Shown here: positions 1 to 8,142 of the stretch, one piece after another | Layout of the letters: every line of letters begins with the position of its first letter | Position numbering within the stretch: the first letter of the stretch is position 1 | Source: Actinophytocola sp. | GTDB lineage: Bacteria; Actinomycetota; Actinomycetes; Mycobacteriales; Pseudonocardiaceae | Assembly: GCA_009379975.1 (NCBI GenBank) | Contig: WHSS01000025.1 | Span: 1 to 34,854 of the forward strand | Length of the DNA: 34,854 nt | Direction of reading: 5' to 3' | Notes under the pieces: generated by a model | What the model saw: the letters and a program-made list of their open reading frames with translations, nothing else | Told to the model about the DNA's origin: nothing | Database searches by the model: none | Made by a program: the position numbers and the translations under genes

Positions 1-1187
1 ACGGCGTCGTGCGCCTCGGCCCGGCCCACCCCGTGCGCGGTGACCAGTTCGCTGGTGACGCGTTCCGCGAGCAGCAGGCCGCCGGTGAGCTCCAGGTTGG
101 TGCGCATCCGTACCGGGTCGACGTGCAGCCGTTGCAGGCTGGTGCGTAGCCACCGCGCCGCCGCGCCGGTGCCGCGCAGCAAGCCCGTCAGCGGTTGCCA
201 CTCCGCGTGCCAGTTGCCCGCCGCCCGCTGATGCTCGTGGGCCGATGCCGACAGCACGGTCGCGACCAGCCCCGGCGCCTGCGCTGCCGCGGCGGCGGCC
301 GACACCGCGGCGACCGGGTTGCGCTTGTGCGGCATGGTCGACGATCCGCCCGCCGTGTTCCCTTCGGTGATCTCGGGGACTTCGGCGACTTCCGCGACCT
401 CGGTCTGGGCCAGCAGCACGATGTCCCGTGCGATCTTGGCGACGGTGCCGGACACGGTGCCGAGCGTGGCCGCCAGCGAGGCGATCCTGCTGCGCTCGGC
501 GTGCCAGGGCAGCGCCGGTTCGGCCAAGCCGAGCCGGGCGGCGATACCGCTGAGCACGTCCGGCCCGTGCTCGCCGAGCGAGGCCAGCGTGCCCGCGGCG
601 CCGCCTAGCTGCACCGAGAACGTGCCGCGCTGCGTGGCGAGCAGCTCCGCCGCGGCATCCATCCCGGAGAGCCAGCCCGCCGCGGTCAGCCCGAAGGTCA
701 CCGGCAACGCATGCTGCAACAGCGTCCGCCCCGCTTGCACGGTGTCGACGTGCTGCTCGGCAAGCTCCGCCAGCAGGTCGGCGCATGCCGTGACGTCGGC
801 CGCCACAACGTCGACCGCGCGTCGCGCGAGCAACATCGCGGCGGTGTCCATGACGTCCTGGCTGGTGGCTCCGAAGTGGACGTACCCGGCGGCCTCTCCC
901 GCGACGCGGGCGGTCAGCGCGCGCACCAGCGGGCCCGCCGGGTTCCCGATGTTCACCGCGGCCGCCCCGATTTCGCGCGCGTCGTAGAACTCGGCCCGGC
1001 ACTGCGCCGAGATGGCGGTGGCGTGACGATGCGGGATCAGGCCGACATCGGCCTGGGCGTGGGCCAGCGCGGCCTCGAAGTCGAGCATGGCCTGTAGCCA
1101 GGCCGCGTCGCTGATGACCTCGCGTATCGGCCCGGCCGCGAACACGCCGTCGAACAGCCCGGCATCAGACACTCCGCCATCAGACAT
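1..1187 (-). CDS. pcaB: 3-carboxy-cis,cis-muconate cycloisomerase (partial, 3' end outside window)
   Basis: This enzyme converts 3-carboxy-cis,cis-muconate to 4-carboxymuconolactone, the step after protocatechuate ring opening. The minus-strand frame is open from position 1187 to the window edge, giving about 395 codons of a family usually near 450, so the C-terminal part is missing. The fumarase/aspartase superfamily signature GGSSTMPHKRNP is clear when the reverse strand is translated around positions 315-350, and HFGATSQD lies near 850-875. I chose ATG 1187, which overlaps the pcaG stop by 8 bases (ATGTCTGA); an in-frame GTG at 1172 is possible. The two later ATGs nearby are out of frame. 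It follows pcaG in the operon and is probably followed by pcaL or pcaCD outside the window. Confidence 0.93.
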   Translation of the reverse strand, partial: MSDGGVSDAGLFDGVFAAGPIREVISDAAWLQAMLDFEAALAHAQADVGLIPHRHATAISAQCRAEFYDAREIGAAAVNIGNPAGPLVRALTARVAGEAAGYVHFGATSQDVMDTAAMLLARRAVDVVAADVTACADLLAELAEQHVDTVQAGRTLLQHALPVTFGLTAAGWLSGMDAAAELLATQRGTFSVQLGGAAGTLASLGEHGPDVLSGIAARLGLAEPALPWHAERSRIASLAATLGTVSGTVAKIARDIVLLAQTEVAEVAEVPEITEGNTAGGSSTMPHKRNPVAAVSAAAAAAQAPGLVATVLSASAHEHQRAAGNWHAEWQPLTGLLRGTGAAARWLRTSLQRLHVDPVRMRTNLELTGGLLLAERVTSELVTAHGVGRAEAHDA

Positions 1188-1749
1188 CGAAGAACACGGT
1201 CTCCCGATCGCCCTGCAGCCGCACGTCGAACACGTAACCGTCGTCAGTCCGGGTGGCGATGAGGGTCTCGCGGCGTTCGGCGGGGACCGAGCGCAGCACC
1301 GGGTCGTGCTCGTGAGCGTCGGCGTGCTCGGGGAAGTAGATCCGGGTGACCGTCCGGTGCACCAGGCCGCGCGCCAGAATCGACACGTCGATATGCGGCG
1401 CCTGCACCTCGTCGGCGAAACCCGGCACCGGGCCGGGCACCACGGTGTGGATACCGAAGCTCCCGCCGGTGGTGTCGCTGCGGCCGAAGCCCCGGAAATC
1501 CCCCACCGGCCCGCGCGGATCGTCCGGGTGATCGAAGCGGCCGTCGGCGTCGGCCTGCCAGGTCTCGACAAGGGCGTCGGTGATGGTCTCGCCGGAACCG
1601 TCGAGCACCCTGCCGCGCAGCCACACCGCGCCCGGCGTGCCCTCCGGCACGACATGGGGGCCGTCCTCCCAGGTCAGGCCGATGTGGAGGAACGGGCCGA
1701 CGGTCTGCGATGGCGTGCTGGGCAGGGTGGCTTCGGCTTCAGTAGTCAT
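1180..1749 (-). CDS. pcaG: Protocatechuate 3,4-dioxygenase alpha subunit
   Basis: This is the alpha subunit of the intradiol ring-cleaving protocatechuate 3,4-dioxygenase, which forms 3-carboxymuconate with PcaH. The protein is 189 residues, normal for PcaG. It has the TPSQTVGPF N-terminal motif and the intradiol dioxygenase core (VETWQADADGRFDHP, FGIHTVVPGPVPG, APHIDVSILARGL, RIYFPEH). As in other alpha subunits, the positions matching the iron-binding tyrosines and histidines of PcaH are mostly substituted, so it does not itself hold the iron. ATG 1749 overlaps the end of pcaH by 11 bases, which implies translational coupling and balanced subunit production. Its stop overlaps the pcaB start. 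Confidence 0.96.
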   Translation of the reverse strand: MTTEAEATLPSTPSQTVGPFLHIGLTWEDGPHVVPEGTPGAVWLRGRVLDGSGETITDALVETWQADADGRFDHPDDPRGPVGDFRGFGRSDTTGGSFGIHTVVPGPVPGFADEVQAPHIDVSILARGLVHRTVTRIYFPEHADAHEHDPVLRSVPAERRETLIATRTDDGYVFDVRLQGDRETVFFDV

Positions 1750-2476
1750 CGTGATCCTCCTCCAGCGGGGTGGCGTCCCTGCCGCGCAGCACGATGTCGA
1801 ACTCGAACGCCAACGCCCATTGGGGTCGAGTATGCGCCAGGTCGAACCGGGAGATCATCCGCGACCGGGACTGCTCCGGCACCGAGTTGAAGATGGGGTC
1901 CTGCGCGAACAGCGGATCACCCGGGAAGTACATCTGCGTGACCAGCCGCTGCGTGAACGAACGGCCGAACATCGAGAAGTGGATATGCGCCGGGCGCCAG
2001 GCGTTGTCGTGGTTACGCCACGGGTAGGCGCCAGGCTTGATCGTGACGAACTCGTAGCGGCCGTCGGCATCGGTGAGCGTGCGGCCGACGCCGTCGAAGT
2101 TCGGATCCAGCGGCGCGGGCCAGCGGTCGGCGGCGTGCCGGTAACGGCCCGCCGCGTTGGCTTGCCAGATCTCGATCAGCGAGTCGGGCACCGGGCGGCC
2201 GTCACCGTCGAGCAGCCTGCCGTGGACGATGATGCGCTGGCCCGCGGGCTCATCGGGGTGCTGGCGCGTCAGGTCGTTGTCGAGTTCGCCGACGCGGCCG
2301 AGGCCGAGTACCGGGCCCGTCACCTCGGTGAGCCGGTGCGGCAGCAGGGTCAGCGGCTGCCGCGGGTGCCGTAGCGCGGTCGAGCGGTACCCCGGCGAGT
2401 TCAGCGGCGGATGGGTGCCGTCCGGGTCGCGCCGGTAGCGCGGCAGCAACAGCGGCGTTCGTGCGTGCGTCGTCAT
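1739..2476 (-). CDS. pcaH: Protocatechuate 3,4-dioxygenase beta subunit
   Basis: This is the iron-containing catalytic subunit of protocatechuate 3,4-dioxygenase, 245 residues from ATG 2476. The Fe(III) ligands expected for the family can be seen: Tyr112 (in AAGRYRHAAD), Tyr151 (KPGAYPWRN) and His164/His166 (RPAHIHFS). The start is fixed by a strong GGAGGG six bases upstream, which overlaps the pcaF stop codon (GGAGGGATAAACATG). An upstream in-frame extension to 2542 would run into pcaF and is rejected. It lies between pcaF (2-base gap) and pcaG (11-base overlap), so the three genes are almost certainly on one mRNA. It acts in the cytoplasm on protocatechuate and O2. Confidence 0.97.
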   Translation of the reverse strand: MTTHARTPLLLPRYRRDPDGTHPPLNSPGYRSTALRHPRQPLTLLPHRLTEVTGPVLGLGRVGELDNDLTRQHPDEPAGQRIIVHGRLLDGDGRPVPDSLIEIWQANAAGRYRHAADRWPAPLDPNFDGVGRTLTDADGRYEFVTIKPGAYPWRNHDNAWRPAHIHFSMFGRSFTQRLVTQMYFPGDPLFAQDPIFNSVPEQSRSRMISRFDLAHTRPQWALAFEFDIVLRGRDATPLEEDHDDY

Positions 2477-2478
2477 GT

Positions 2479-3654
2479 TTATCCCTCCAGTACCACGGCC
2501 AAGCCCTGGCCGACACCGATACACAGCGCCGCCAGCCCCCAACCACCGCCGCGCCGGCGCAGCTCCCGCGCCAGCTGGGTGATGACCCGGCCGCCCGAAG
2601 CGCCCAGCGGGTGACCGATGGCGATGGCGCCGCCGTTGACGTTGACGATCTCCGGATCCAGCTCCGGCCAGTCCGCGAGGCAGGCCAGCGCCTGCGCGGC
2701 GAAGGCCTCGTTGAGCTCGACGGCGGCGAGATCGGACCAGCCGATGCCCGCCCGCCGCAGCGCGATCTCGGCGGCACGCACCGGGCCGATGCCGAAGTCC
2801 TGCGGCTCGACGCCCACGGCGCCCCGGCCCGCGATCCTGGCCAGCGGCGTCACGTTCAGCCGGCCGGCGGCGGCCTCATCACCGAGCAGCAGCGCCGACG
2901 CGCCGTCGTTGAGCGGCGACGAGTTGCCTGCCGTGACGGTCCCTTCCGGCCGGAACGCAGGCTTGAGCTTGGCCAGCTTGTCCAGGCTGGAGTCGGCGCG
3001 GACGCCTTCGTCGCTGGTCAGATCGGTGCCGGGCACCGGGACCACGTGGTCTTGGTAGAAGCCGTTGTCCCATGCCTTGGCGGCGAGCTGGTGGCTGCGC
3101 AGCGCGAAGGTGTCCTGCTGCTCGCGGCTGATCTGGTACTTCTCGGCCAGCAGTTCGGTGGCCTCGCCGAGCGAGACCGTCCACCGCTCGGGCATCTCGG
3201 GGTTGACCATCCGCCAGCCGAGCGTGGTGGAGTGCATGGTCTGCGGACCGGCCGGGAATCCCTTGGCGGGCTTGAGCACCACCCACGGCGCCCGGCTCAT
3301 CGACTCGACACCACCGGCGACGGCCAGCGACGCGTCCCCGACGGCGATGGTGCGCGAGGCATGCATCACCGCATCCATGCTCGACCCACACAGCCGGTTC
3401 ACCGTGGTGCCCGGCACCGAGGTCGGCCAGCCCGCGAGCAGCGCGGCCATCCGGGCGACGTTGCGGTTGTCCTCACCCGCCTGGTTCGCGCCGCCGAAGA
3501 CCACCTCGTCGACCTCGCCCGGGTCGAACCCGGTGCGTTCGGCCAGTGGGCGCAGCACATGGGCGCCGAGGTCGTCCGGCCTGACCCCGGCGAGCGCGCC
3601 ACCGTAGCGGCCGAACGGCGTCCGCAGCCCGTCGAGGACGAATACCTCACTCAT
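2479..3654 (-). CDS. pcaF: Beta-ketoadipyl-CoA thiolase
   Basis: This thiolase cleaves 3-oxoadipyl-CoA with CoA to succinyl-CoA and acetyl-CoA, the last step of the beta-ketoadipate pathway. The protein is 391 residues, the usual length. The acyl-accepting Cys89 lies in VNRLCGSSMDAV, and the catalytic pair His348 (AIGHPLGASGG) and Cys378 (CIGVGQG) are present. ATG 3654 overlaps the pcaJ stop as ATGA. Other thiolases of fatty-acid metabolism look similar, so the specific assignment rests on its position between pcaJ and pcaH. Confidence 0.95.
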   Translation of the reverse strand: MSEVFVLDGLRTPFGRYGGALAGVRPDDLGAHVLRPLAERTGFDPGEVDEVVFGGANQAGEDNRNVARMAALLAGWPTSVPGTTVNRLCGSSMDAVMHASRTIAVGDASLAVAGGVESMSRAPWVVLKPAKGFPAGPQTMHSTTLGWRMVNPEMPERWTVSLGEATELLAEKYQISREQQDTFALRSHQLAAKAWDNGFYQDHVVPVPGTDLTSDEGVRADSSLDKLAKLKPAFRPEGTVTAGNSSPLNDGASALLLGDEAAAGRLNVTPLARIAGRGAVGVEPQDFGIGPVRAAEIALRRAGIGWSDLAAVELNEAFAAQALACLADWPELDPEIVNVNGGAIAIGHPLGASGGRVITQLARELRRRGGGWGLAALCIGVGQGLAVVLEG

Positions 3655-4421
3655 GAAGCCTCCTTGAGCGCTCGCAGCACGGCGAGCTCGTCGGATGTGG
3701 GCGCCGGGGTCCGGGCCAGCTCGTCGGCGACCCTCAGCTGCCAGCCGGTGGCCTCGCGCACCTGTTCCACCGTCACGCCGGGATGCAGTGCCGTCAAGGT
3801 GAGCTCGCTGGTGTGCTCATCGGGCCGATACACGCCGAGGTCGGTGATCACCAGGGTCGGGCCGGCGCCCGGCAGTCCGAGCCGGGCGCGGTCACCGTTG
3901 CCGCGGCCGTGCCCGAACGAGGTCACGAAGTCGACCCGGTCCACGAAACTGCGCTTGCTCTGCCTGACGATGACGTAGACCTCGTGGCAGGAGGCGGCGA
4001 TCTCCGGCGCGCCTCCCGCTCCTGGCAGCCGTACGACCGGATTGGCGTAGTCATCGCCGATGACGGTGGTGTTGATGTTGCCGAACTTATCCAGTTGCGC
4101 GGCGCCGAGGAACCCGACGTCGATCCGGCCCGGCTGCAGCCAGTAGTTGAACACCTCGGGCACGCTGACCACCGCGTCGGCGGTCTCGGCGAGGATGCCG
4201 TCGCCGATGGAGGCAGGCAGCCGGTCCGGTTTGGCCCCCAGCGCGCCCGACTCGTAGATCAGCACCAGGTCCGGCGCATGGCTGCGGCGTGCCACGTTCG
4301 CCGCGGTGGAGGGCAGGCCGATGCCGACGAAGCACCGCTGGCCGGCGCTGAGCGCCCTGGCCGCGGCGATCGACATCATCTCGTCGGAGGTGTAGGTCAG
4401 TTCGGTCGTGGCCGTGCTCAT
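3651..4421 (-). CDS. pcaJ: 3-oxoadipate CoA-transferase subunit B
   Basis: With PcaI this transfers CoA from succinyl-CoA to 3-oxoadipate. It is a family I CoA-transferase beta subunit of 256 residues. The likely catalytic glutamate is Glu57 in LIYESGALG, and the glycine-rich GFLGAAQLDKFGNINTT segment follows. The start at ATG 4421 has an AAGGTGG element about five bases upstream. An in-frame ATG at 4502 would add an Arg-rich extension that does not look like the family and lacks a good ribosome site. The 88-base gap to pcaI is filled by a 31-codon ORF that overlaps both neighbours. The sequence is of the glutaconate-CoA-transferase-like PcaIJ type found in actinobacteria. Confidence 0.94.
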   Translation of the reverse strand: MSTATTELTYTSDEMMSIAAARALSAGQRCFVGIGLPSTAANVARRSHAPDLVLIYESGALGAKPDRLPASIGDGILAETADAVVSVPEVFNYWLQPGRIDVGFLGAAQLDKFGNINTTVIGDDYANPVVRLPGAGGAPEIAASCHEVYVIVRQSKRSFVDRVDFVTSFGHGRGNGDRARLGLPGAGPTLVITDLGVYRPDEHTSELTLTALHPGVTVEQVREATGWQLRVADELARTPAPTSDELAVLRALKEAS

Positions 4422-4513
4422 GCCGCCACCTTGATGAGCGCGGCAAGCCGCGCCAGCGGCCTGTCGGCGGCGAGCATGGAATCCGATGATTCGGACCTGC
4501 AAGCAGTCCTCAT
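4418..4513 (-). CDS. 31-codon ORF linking pcaI and pcaJ (possible coupling peptide)
   Basis: This short ORF reads MRTACRSESSDSM then a basic, Leu/Ala-rich tail ending KVAA. Its ATG overlaps the pcaI stop as ATGA, and its own TGA overlaps the pcaJ ATG as ATGA, so it fills the whole pcaI-pcaJ gap in a single open frame. A G-rich GGGGG stretch seven bases upstream could serve as ribosome site. I recognise no homologue. The simplest reading is that its translation carries ribosomes from pcaI to pcaJ; chance is possible for 31 codons in GC-rich DNA. Two small hairpins lie inside it, at 4438-4453 (GCGCGGC-AA-GCCGCGC) and 4482-4495 (TCCGA-TGAT-TCGGA). Confidence 0.45.
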   Translation of the reverse strand: MRTACRSESSDSMLAADRPLARLAALIKVAA

Positions 4514-5325
4514 GCCGGCACCCCCGTCGTACGCGTGCGCTCCAGCCATTTCTCGAACTCGGCGCGGTCCCGGCTGATCGGATCCCATTCGGCGTAGTAG
4601 CCGTTGTCCCGTTCGGAGTAGCCCTGGGCGTAGGAGGGATGCGCGCCGCCGGGCACTTCGGCCACCCTGGTCACCGCCCAGGATGGCAGCACGATGCCAC
4701 CGTCGACCGGCTCGAGCTCGTCCACGACTTCCTCCACGGTCACCAGGCTGCGCTTGGCGGCCAGCACGGCTTCCTTCTGCACGCCGACGAGCCCCCAGAG
4801 CTGGACGTTGCCCGCGCGGTCGGCGCGCTGCGCGTGAATGATCGAGACGTCCGCGTTGATCGCGGGCACCGCGGCCAGCCGCTCCCCGGTGAACGGGCAG
4901 GTGATCTGCTTGATCGTCGAGGTCACCGATGCCAGATCGGTACCGGTGTAGCCGCGCAGTACCGCGAACGGCAGGCCTGAGGCGCCCGCGACGTAGCGGT
5001 TTGCCATGCCGGCGTGGCTGTGTTCCTCGATCTCCAGCGGCTCCGGCCAGCCGTTCTGCACCGCGTCGCGAAAGCGGTGCAGCGATCCGACACCGGGGTT
5101 ACCGCCCCACGAGAAGATCAGCTTCCGGGCGCAGCCCGCACCGATGAGCTGGTCGTAGACGATGTCCGGCGTCATGCGCACCAGGGTGAGATCGCGCCTG
5201 CGCTGGCGGATGATCTCGTGCCCGGCGGCGACCGGGATCAGGTGCGTGAATCCTTCGAGGGCCACGACATCGCCGTCGCGCACCAGTTCGGCGACCGCGT
5301 CGGCCAGTGACACGATCTCGGCCAC
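4510..5325 (-). CDS. pcaI: 3-oxoadipate CoA-transferase subunit A
   Basis: This is the alpha subunit of the succinyl-CoA:3-oxoadipate CoA-transferase and first gene of the pca operon. From GTG 5325 the protein has 271 residues. The start is supported by GGAG seven bases upstream; an upstream in-frame ATG at 5349 has no ribosome site and lies close to the predicted operator. Family features include the N-terminal DGDVVALEGFTHLIP loop, FSWGGNPGVGS and EEHSHAGMANRYVAGASGLPF. Its order with pcaJ, pcaF, pcaH, pcaG and pcaB matches Streptomyces pca clusters. Its stop overlaps the 31-codon ORF that precedes pcaJ. Confidence 0.94.
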   Translation of the reverse strand: MAEIVSLADAVAELVRDGDVVALEGFTHLIPVAAGHEIIRQRRRDLTLVRMTPDIVYDQLIGAGCARKLIFSWGGNPGVGSLHRFRDAVQNGWPEPLEIEEHSHAGMANRYVAGASGLPFAVLRGYTGTDLASVTSTIKQITCPFTGERLAAVPAINADVSIIHAQRADRAGNVQLWGLVGVQKEAVLAAKRSLVTVEEVVDELEPVDGGIVLPSWAVTRVAEVPGGAHPSYAQGYSERDNGYYAEWDPISRDRAEFEKWLERTRTTGVPA

Positions 5326-5357
5326 GTTGCCACTCCGTTCGGATACCATATCGCAGT

Positions 5358-5418
5358 GTTCGCATCGCGCACACACGTTCTGCATATGAACATACCGAGA
5401 GATCGGGCGCGTAGTCAA
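5358..5418 (-). promoter_or_regulatory. pcaI promoter with two PcaR-like operator dyads
   Basis: Read on the minus strand there is a -35 TTGACT (5418-5413), an 18-base spacer and a -10 TATGTT (5394-5389). Two 15-bp partial dyads follow, centred 19 bp apart. The first, GTTCTGCATATGAAC on the plus strand (5377-5391), covers the -10 and probable start site. The second, GTTCGCATCGCGCAC (5358-5372), keeps both arms (GTTCG and CGCAC) of the PcaR/PcaU box I recall from Pseudomonas and Acinetobacter. An IclR-family PcaR is the expected binder; its gene is not in the window. Confidence 0.6.
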
Positions 5419-5430
5419 GGGTGCTGGCGC

Positions 5431-5483
5431 GAGCCGAAGGGGCCCTCCGGTGCCGCATAAGCACTGAAGGACCCCTTTGGCTC
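5431..5483 (-). terminator. Long hairpin terminator after the APC permease gene
   Basis: Two 23-base arms (5431-5453 and 5461-5483) pair with four mismatch or wobble positions around the 7-base loop CGCATAA (TTATGCG on the minus strand). It follows the permease stop on the minus strand and separates that operon from the pcaI promoter. There is no U-tract. It is one of four elements with the YTATRCG loop. Confidence 0.7.
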
Positions 5484-5498
5484 GCCTCGCCTGGCCGG

Positions 5499-7028
5499 TC
5501 AGTCCACAGTGGCCTGTGCCGGCTGGGACCGCGCGCTGTCAGGCGCACCCACCGGCCGTTGCCTGGTACCCAGGATCAGGAAGTCCAGCTCGGTACCGCT
5601 GAGCTTGTTGCTCTCATGTCGCCGTGAGAGGTAGAACAGCAGGCCAAGCACCGTCCAGATGGCCAGCGCGGTCAGCGACTCCTGCCCCAGCGCGGCCGGG
5701 GACATCGGCAGCAGCAACAGGCCGAGGAACGATGCCCCGATGACGGCGCCGAGCAGGCTCAGCACCAGCTTGGCTCGCGTCGCGTCCACCGAGCCGCCCC
5801 GGAACAGCCGGAAAGCGACCAGGCAGGTGTAGGTATAGGCGATGGTGACGCCAACGGCCGACATGTCGACCACCCACAGCAGCGCCTCCCTGCCGAACCA
5901 GGGCGCGACCAGGCACAGCGCCGCGGCGAACCCGATGCCGAGGTAGGGCGTACCGAAGCGCGGGTGCAGCCGGGAGAACGCGCTGGGCAGCATGCGCGCC
6001 CTACCCATGGCGAAGAGCAACCGGCTCGACGCGACGTAGAAGCCGTTCAACCCGGTGCAGATACCCATCGACACCGACAGCGCGAGCAGCATGATGCCGA
6101 CTCCGCCGAACAGGCTGGACATCGCGTCGCCGGTGCCCCAGATCGGCTCGCCCGCCACCAGTTCGGTCCACGGCGTGGCGGAGGCGGTCGCCAGGATCAT
6201 CGCCGCATAGAGCAGGGCCGCCGCCAGGATGGCCAGCACGATCAACCGGAACGCCTTGGACGGGGCGAAATCGAACTCTTCGGCGGCTTGCGGGACGTTG
6301 TCGAAGCCCACGTAGGCCCACGGAGCGATCGCCACAATCGCCAGCACGGCCGTCCACGGCGGCACGTCCAGCGCGAAGGCGGGCGCGGCGTTGCCCACCT
6401 GGCCGTCCGGGTGCAGCAGCACGCCGATCAGAATCGCCGCGACGCCTGCCAGCATGACGAGGCAGAAGATGTACTGCAGCCGCCCCGAGATGCTCGCGCC
6501 CCGGATGTTGAGCAGCGCGAAGATCACCAAGGCCGCACTGGCGATCAGCACCTCGCCGAGATAGACCTGCCAACCCGCTATCTCGTAGAGCAGCCCACGT
6601 TCGGCCACCTGCGGAATGACGTATCGGCTCAGCAATGCGAGCGCTGAGGCGTTGAGCGCGACGATGCACGTGTAACCCAGCGTCAGGAACCAGCCGCACA
6701 AGAACGCGTGCCGTCTGCCGAATCCCACGTGGGCGTAGGCGAACTCCCCGCCCGAAACCGGGAAGCTGCGGATCAGGAACCCGTAGCTGACCGCGATCAC
6801 GATCATCAGCAGGCCGCCGATCAGGAAGCCAAGGATCGCGCCGAGCGGCCCGGCCGTGGCGATCCAGTCGGTGGGCAGGACGAAGGCGCCCCAGCCGACG
6901 GCGGAGCCGAGTGCGATCGCCCAGACCCATCTCGGCTGCAGCGTCTTGGACAGTTGGACGCGGTGCTCCCCCGGTTGACCTGCACCGGGCGCGCCGGGCG
7001 CACCGCCGGCGCCAGTGTTCGATGTCAT
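5499..7028 (-). CDS. APC-superfamily amino acid/amine permease
   Basis: This is a 509-residue integral membrane transporter with about 12 hydrophobic segments. It begins with a Gly/Pro-rich cytoplasmic stretch, then the APC helix-1 motif GSAVGWGAFVLPTDW and the conserved SFPVSGGEFAYA segment. ATG 7028 has GAGG six bases upstream. The gene is last in a probable four-gene operon with aminotransferase, alanine dehydrogenase and phosphate acetyltransferase, 38 bases after pta, and it is followed by a hairpin terminator. Context suggests uptake of the amino compound degraded by these enzymes, possibly an omega-amino acid or aminosulfonate such as taurine. Substrate cannot be read from the sequence. 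Confidence 0.85.
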   Translation of the reverse strand: MTSNTGAGGAPGAPGAGQPGEHRVQLSKTLQPRWVWAIALGSAVGWGAFVLPTDWIATAGPLGAILGFLIGGLLMIVIAVSYGFLIRSFPVSGGEFAYAHVGFGRRHAFLCGWFLTLGYTCIVALNASALALLSRYVIPQVAERGLLYEIAGWQVYLGEVLIASAALVIFALLNIRGASISGRLQYIFCLVMLAGVAAILIGVLLHPDGQVGNAAPAFALDVPPWTAVLAIVAIAPWAYVGFDNVPQAAEEFDFAPSKAFRLIVLAILAAALLYAAMILATASATPWTELVAGEPIWGTGDAMSSLFGGVGIMLLALSVSMGICTGLNGFYVASSRLLFAMGRARMLPSAFSRLHPRFGTPYLGIGFAAALCLVAPWFGREALLWVVDMSAVGVTIAYTYTCLVAFRLFRGGSVDATRAKLVLSLLGAVIGASFLGLLLLPMSPAALGQESLTALAIWTVLGLLFYLSRRHESNKLSGTELDFLILGTRQRPVGAPDSARSQPAQATVD

Positions 7029-7066
7029 CTCGAGCCTCGTTCTCCGGAGACCTCAGCGGTCTCCAT

Positions 7067-8140
7067 TCAGTGTGCGCTCGGACCCGGCGATCGGCTAATC
7101 GCCGCCGCCCGAGCTTGCAGGGCACTGATCGCGGCGACAGCAACGATGTCGGCGCTGCTGCAACCGCGAGACAGGTCGTTCACCGGCGCGGACAGCCCCT
7201 GGAGGATGGGTCCGTAGGCGCGCGCACCAGCCAGCCGTTCGGTGATCTTGTAACCGATGTTTCCGGCTGCCAGATTGGGAAAGATCAGGACGTTGGCGCG
7301 TCCCGCGATGGCGGACTCCGCTGCCTTGCTTCGCCCGACCGATTCGAGCAGCGCGGCGTCGAACTGCAGTTCGCCGTCGGCCACCAGCGCGGGCGCCCGC
7401 TCGGCAACCCGGCGGGTCGCGGCGCGGACCAGCTCCACGCCGGCACCCTCGGCGCTCCCCTTCGTACTGAAGGAGAGCATGGCCACCACGGGATCGATGG
7501 CCGTAAGTGCGGTGAAGGTGTCACTGGTGGCGATGGCCACCTCGGCGAGTTGCTCTACATCGGGCTCGGGCAGCACCGCGCAATCGCCGTAGGCCACCAT
7601 CCGCCCGTCGGGCAACACCATCAGGAAGCTGCTGCTGACACAGTGCCGCCCCGGCTCGGTGCCCACCACGCGCAGCGCGGCGCGCAGCACGTCCGCCGTG
7701 GCACGCGAGCTGCCGGCGACGCAGGCGTCGGCCAGCCCAGCGGCGACGGTGGCCACCGCGAGGAACAGCGGATCGTGCTGCCACCGCAGTGCCCGGTCCC
7801 TGTCGACCGACGCGAGGCGTTCCGCCAGCACCACACCGGTGGCTCCCGCCGCCAACTCCGCAGGCGAGTGGATCGTGACGCGGGTATCGAGCTCGACACC
7901 CGCGTCTTCGGCCACCCGCCGCACCTCGTCCGGGTCCGCCACCAGCAACGGCGACACACCGAGCTCGGCGAGTTCGGCCGCGGCGGCCACGACCCGCGGA
8001 TCGGCACCGTCGGCCAGCGTGACGCGGGAGCTGAACCCGGTAAGGCGGGCACACCATCCGGTGAGCGGCTCGACGGGCTCGACAACAACGGGGCCGGCGG
8101 TGTCGGCGGTGTCGGCGGTGTCGGCGGTGTCGGCAACCAT
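7067..8140 (-). CDS. pta: Phosphate acetyltransferase
   Basis: This enzyme interconverts acetyl phosphate and acetyl-CoA. It is the short, single-domain form (357 residues) with the family motifs SSSFLMV, AYGDCAVLPEPD, AMLSFSTKGSA, DGELQFDAAL, NVLIFPNLAAGNIGYK and GPILQGLSAPVNDLSRGCS. ATG 8140 lies two bases after the ald stop, with no clear ribosome site, so coupling to ald is likely. No acetate kinase gene is nearby. A pta without ackA but next to Ald and an omega-aminotransferase is what the sulfoacetaldehyde acetyltransferase (Xsc) route of taurine breakdown would need, but xsc is absent here. The N-terminus carries an odd Ala-Asp-Thr repeat. Confidence 0.93.
   Translation of the reverse strand: MVADTADTADTADTAGPVVVEPVEPLTGWCARLTGFSSRVTLADGADPRVVAAAAELAELGVSPLLVADPDEVRRVAEDAGVELDTRVTIHSPAELAAGATGVVLAERLASVDRDRALRWQHDPLFLAVATVAAGLADACVAGSSRATADVLRAALRVVGTEPGRHCVSSSFLMVLPDGRMVAYGDCAVLPEPDVEQLAEVAIATSDTFTALTAIDPVVAMLSFSTKGSAEGAGVELVRAATRRVAERAPALVADGELQFDAALLESVGRSKAAESAIAGRANVLIFPNLAAGNIGYKITERLAGARAYGPILQGLSAPVNDLSRGCSSADIVAVAAISALQARAAAISRSPGPSAH
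8100..8134. repeat. 9-bp tandem repeat in the 5' end of pta
   Basis: The unit GTGTCGGCG is repeated about 3.9 times without a mismatch. On the coding strand it gives Ala-Asp-Thr repeats right after the start of Pta. A unit of nine bases keeps the frame, so copy-number change would alter length but not break the gene. Confidence 0.85.
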
Positions 8141-8142
8141 GG

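Noticed and set aside
3651-4502. Longer pcaJ starting at ATG 4502
   Set aside because: The extra residues are Arg/Ala-rich and unlike the family; a good ribosome site precedes ATG 4421.
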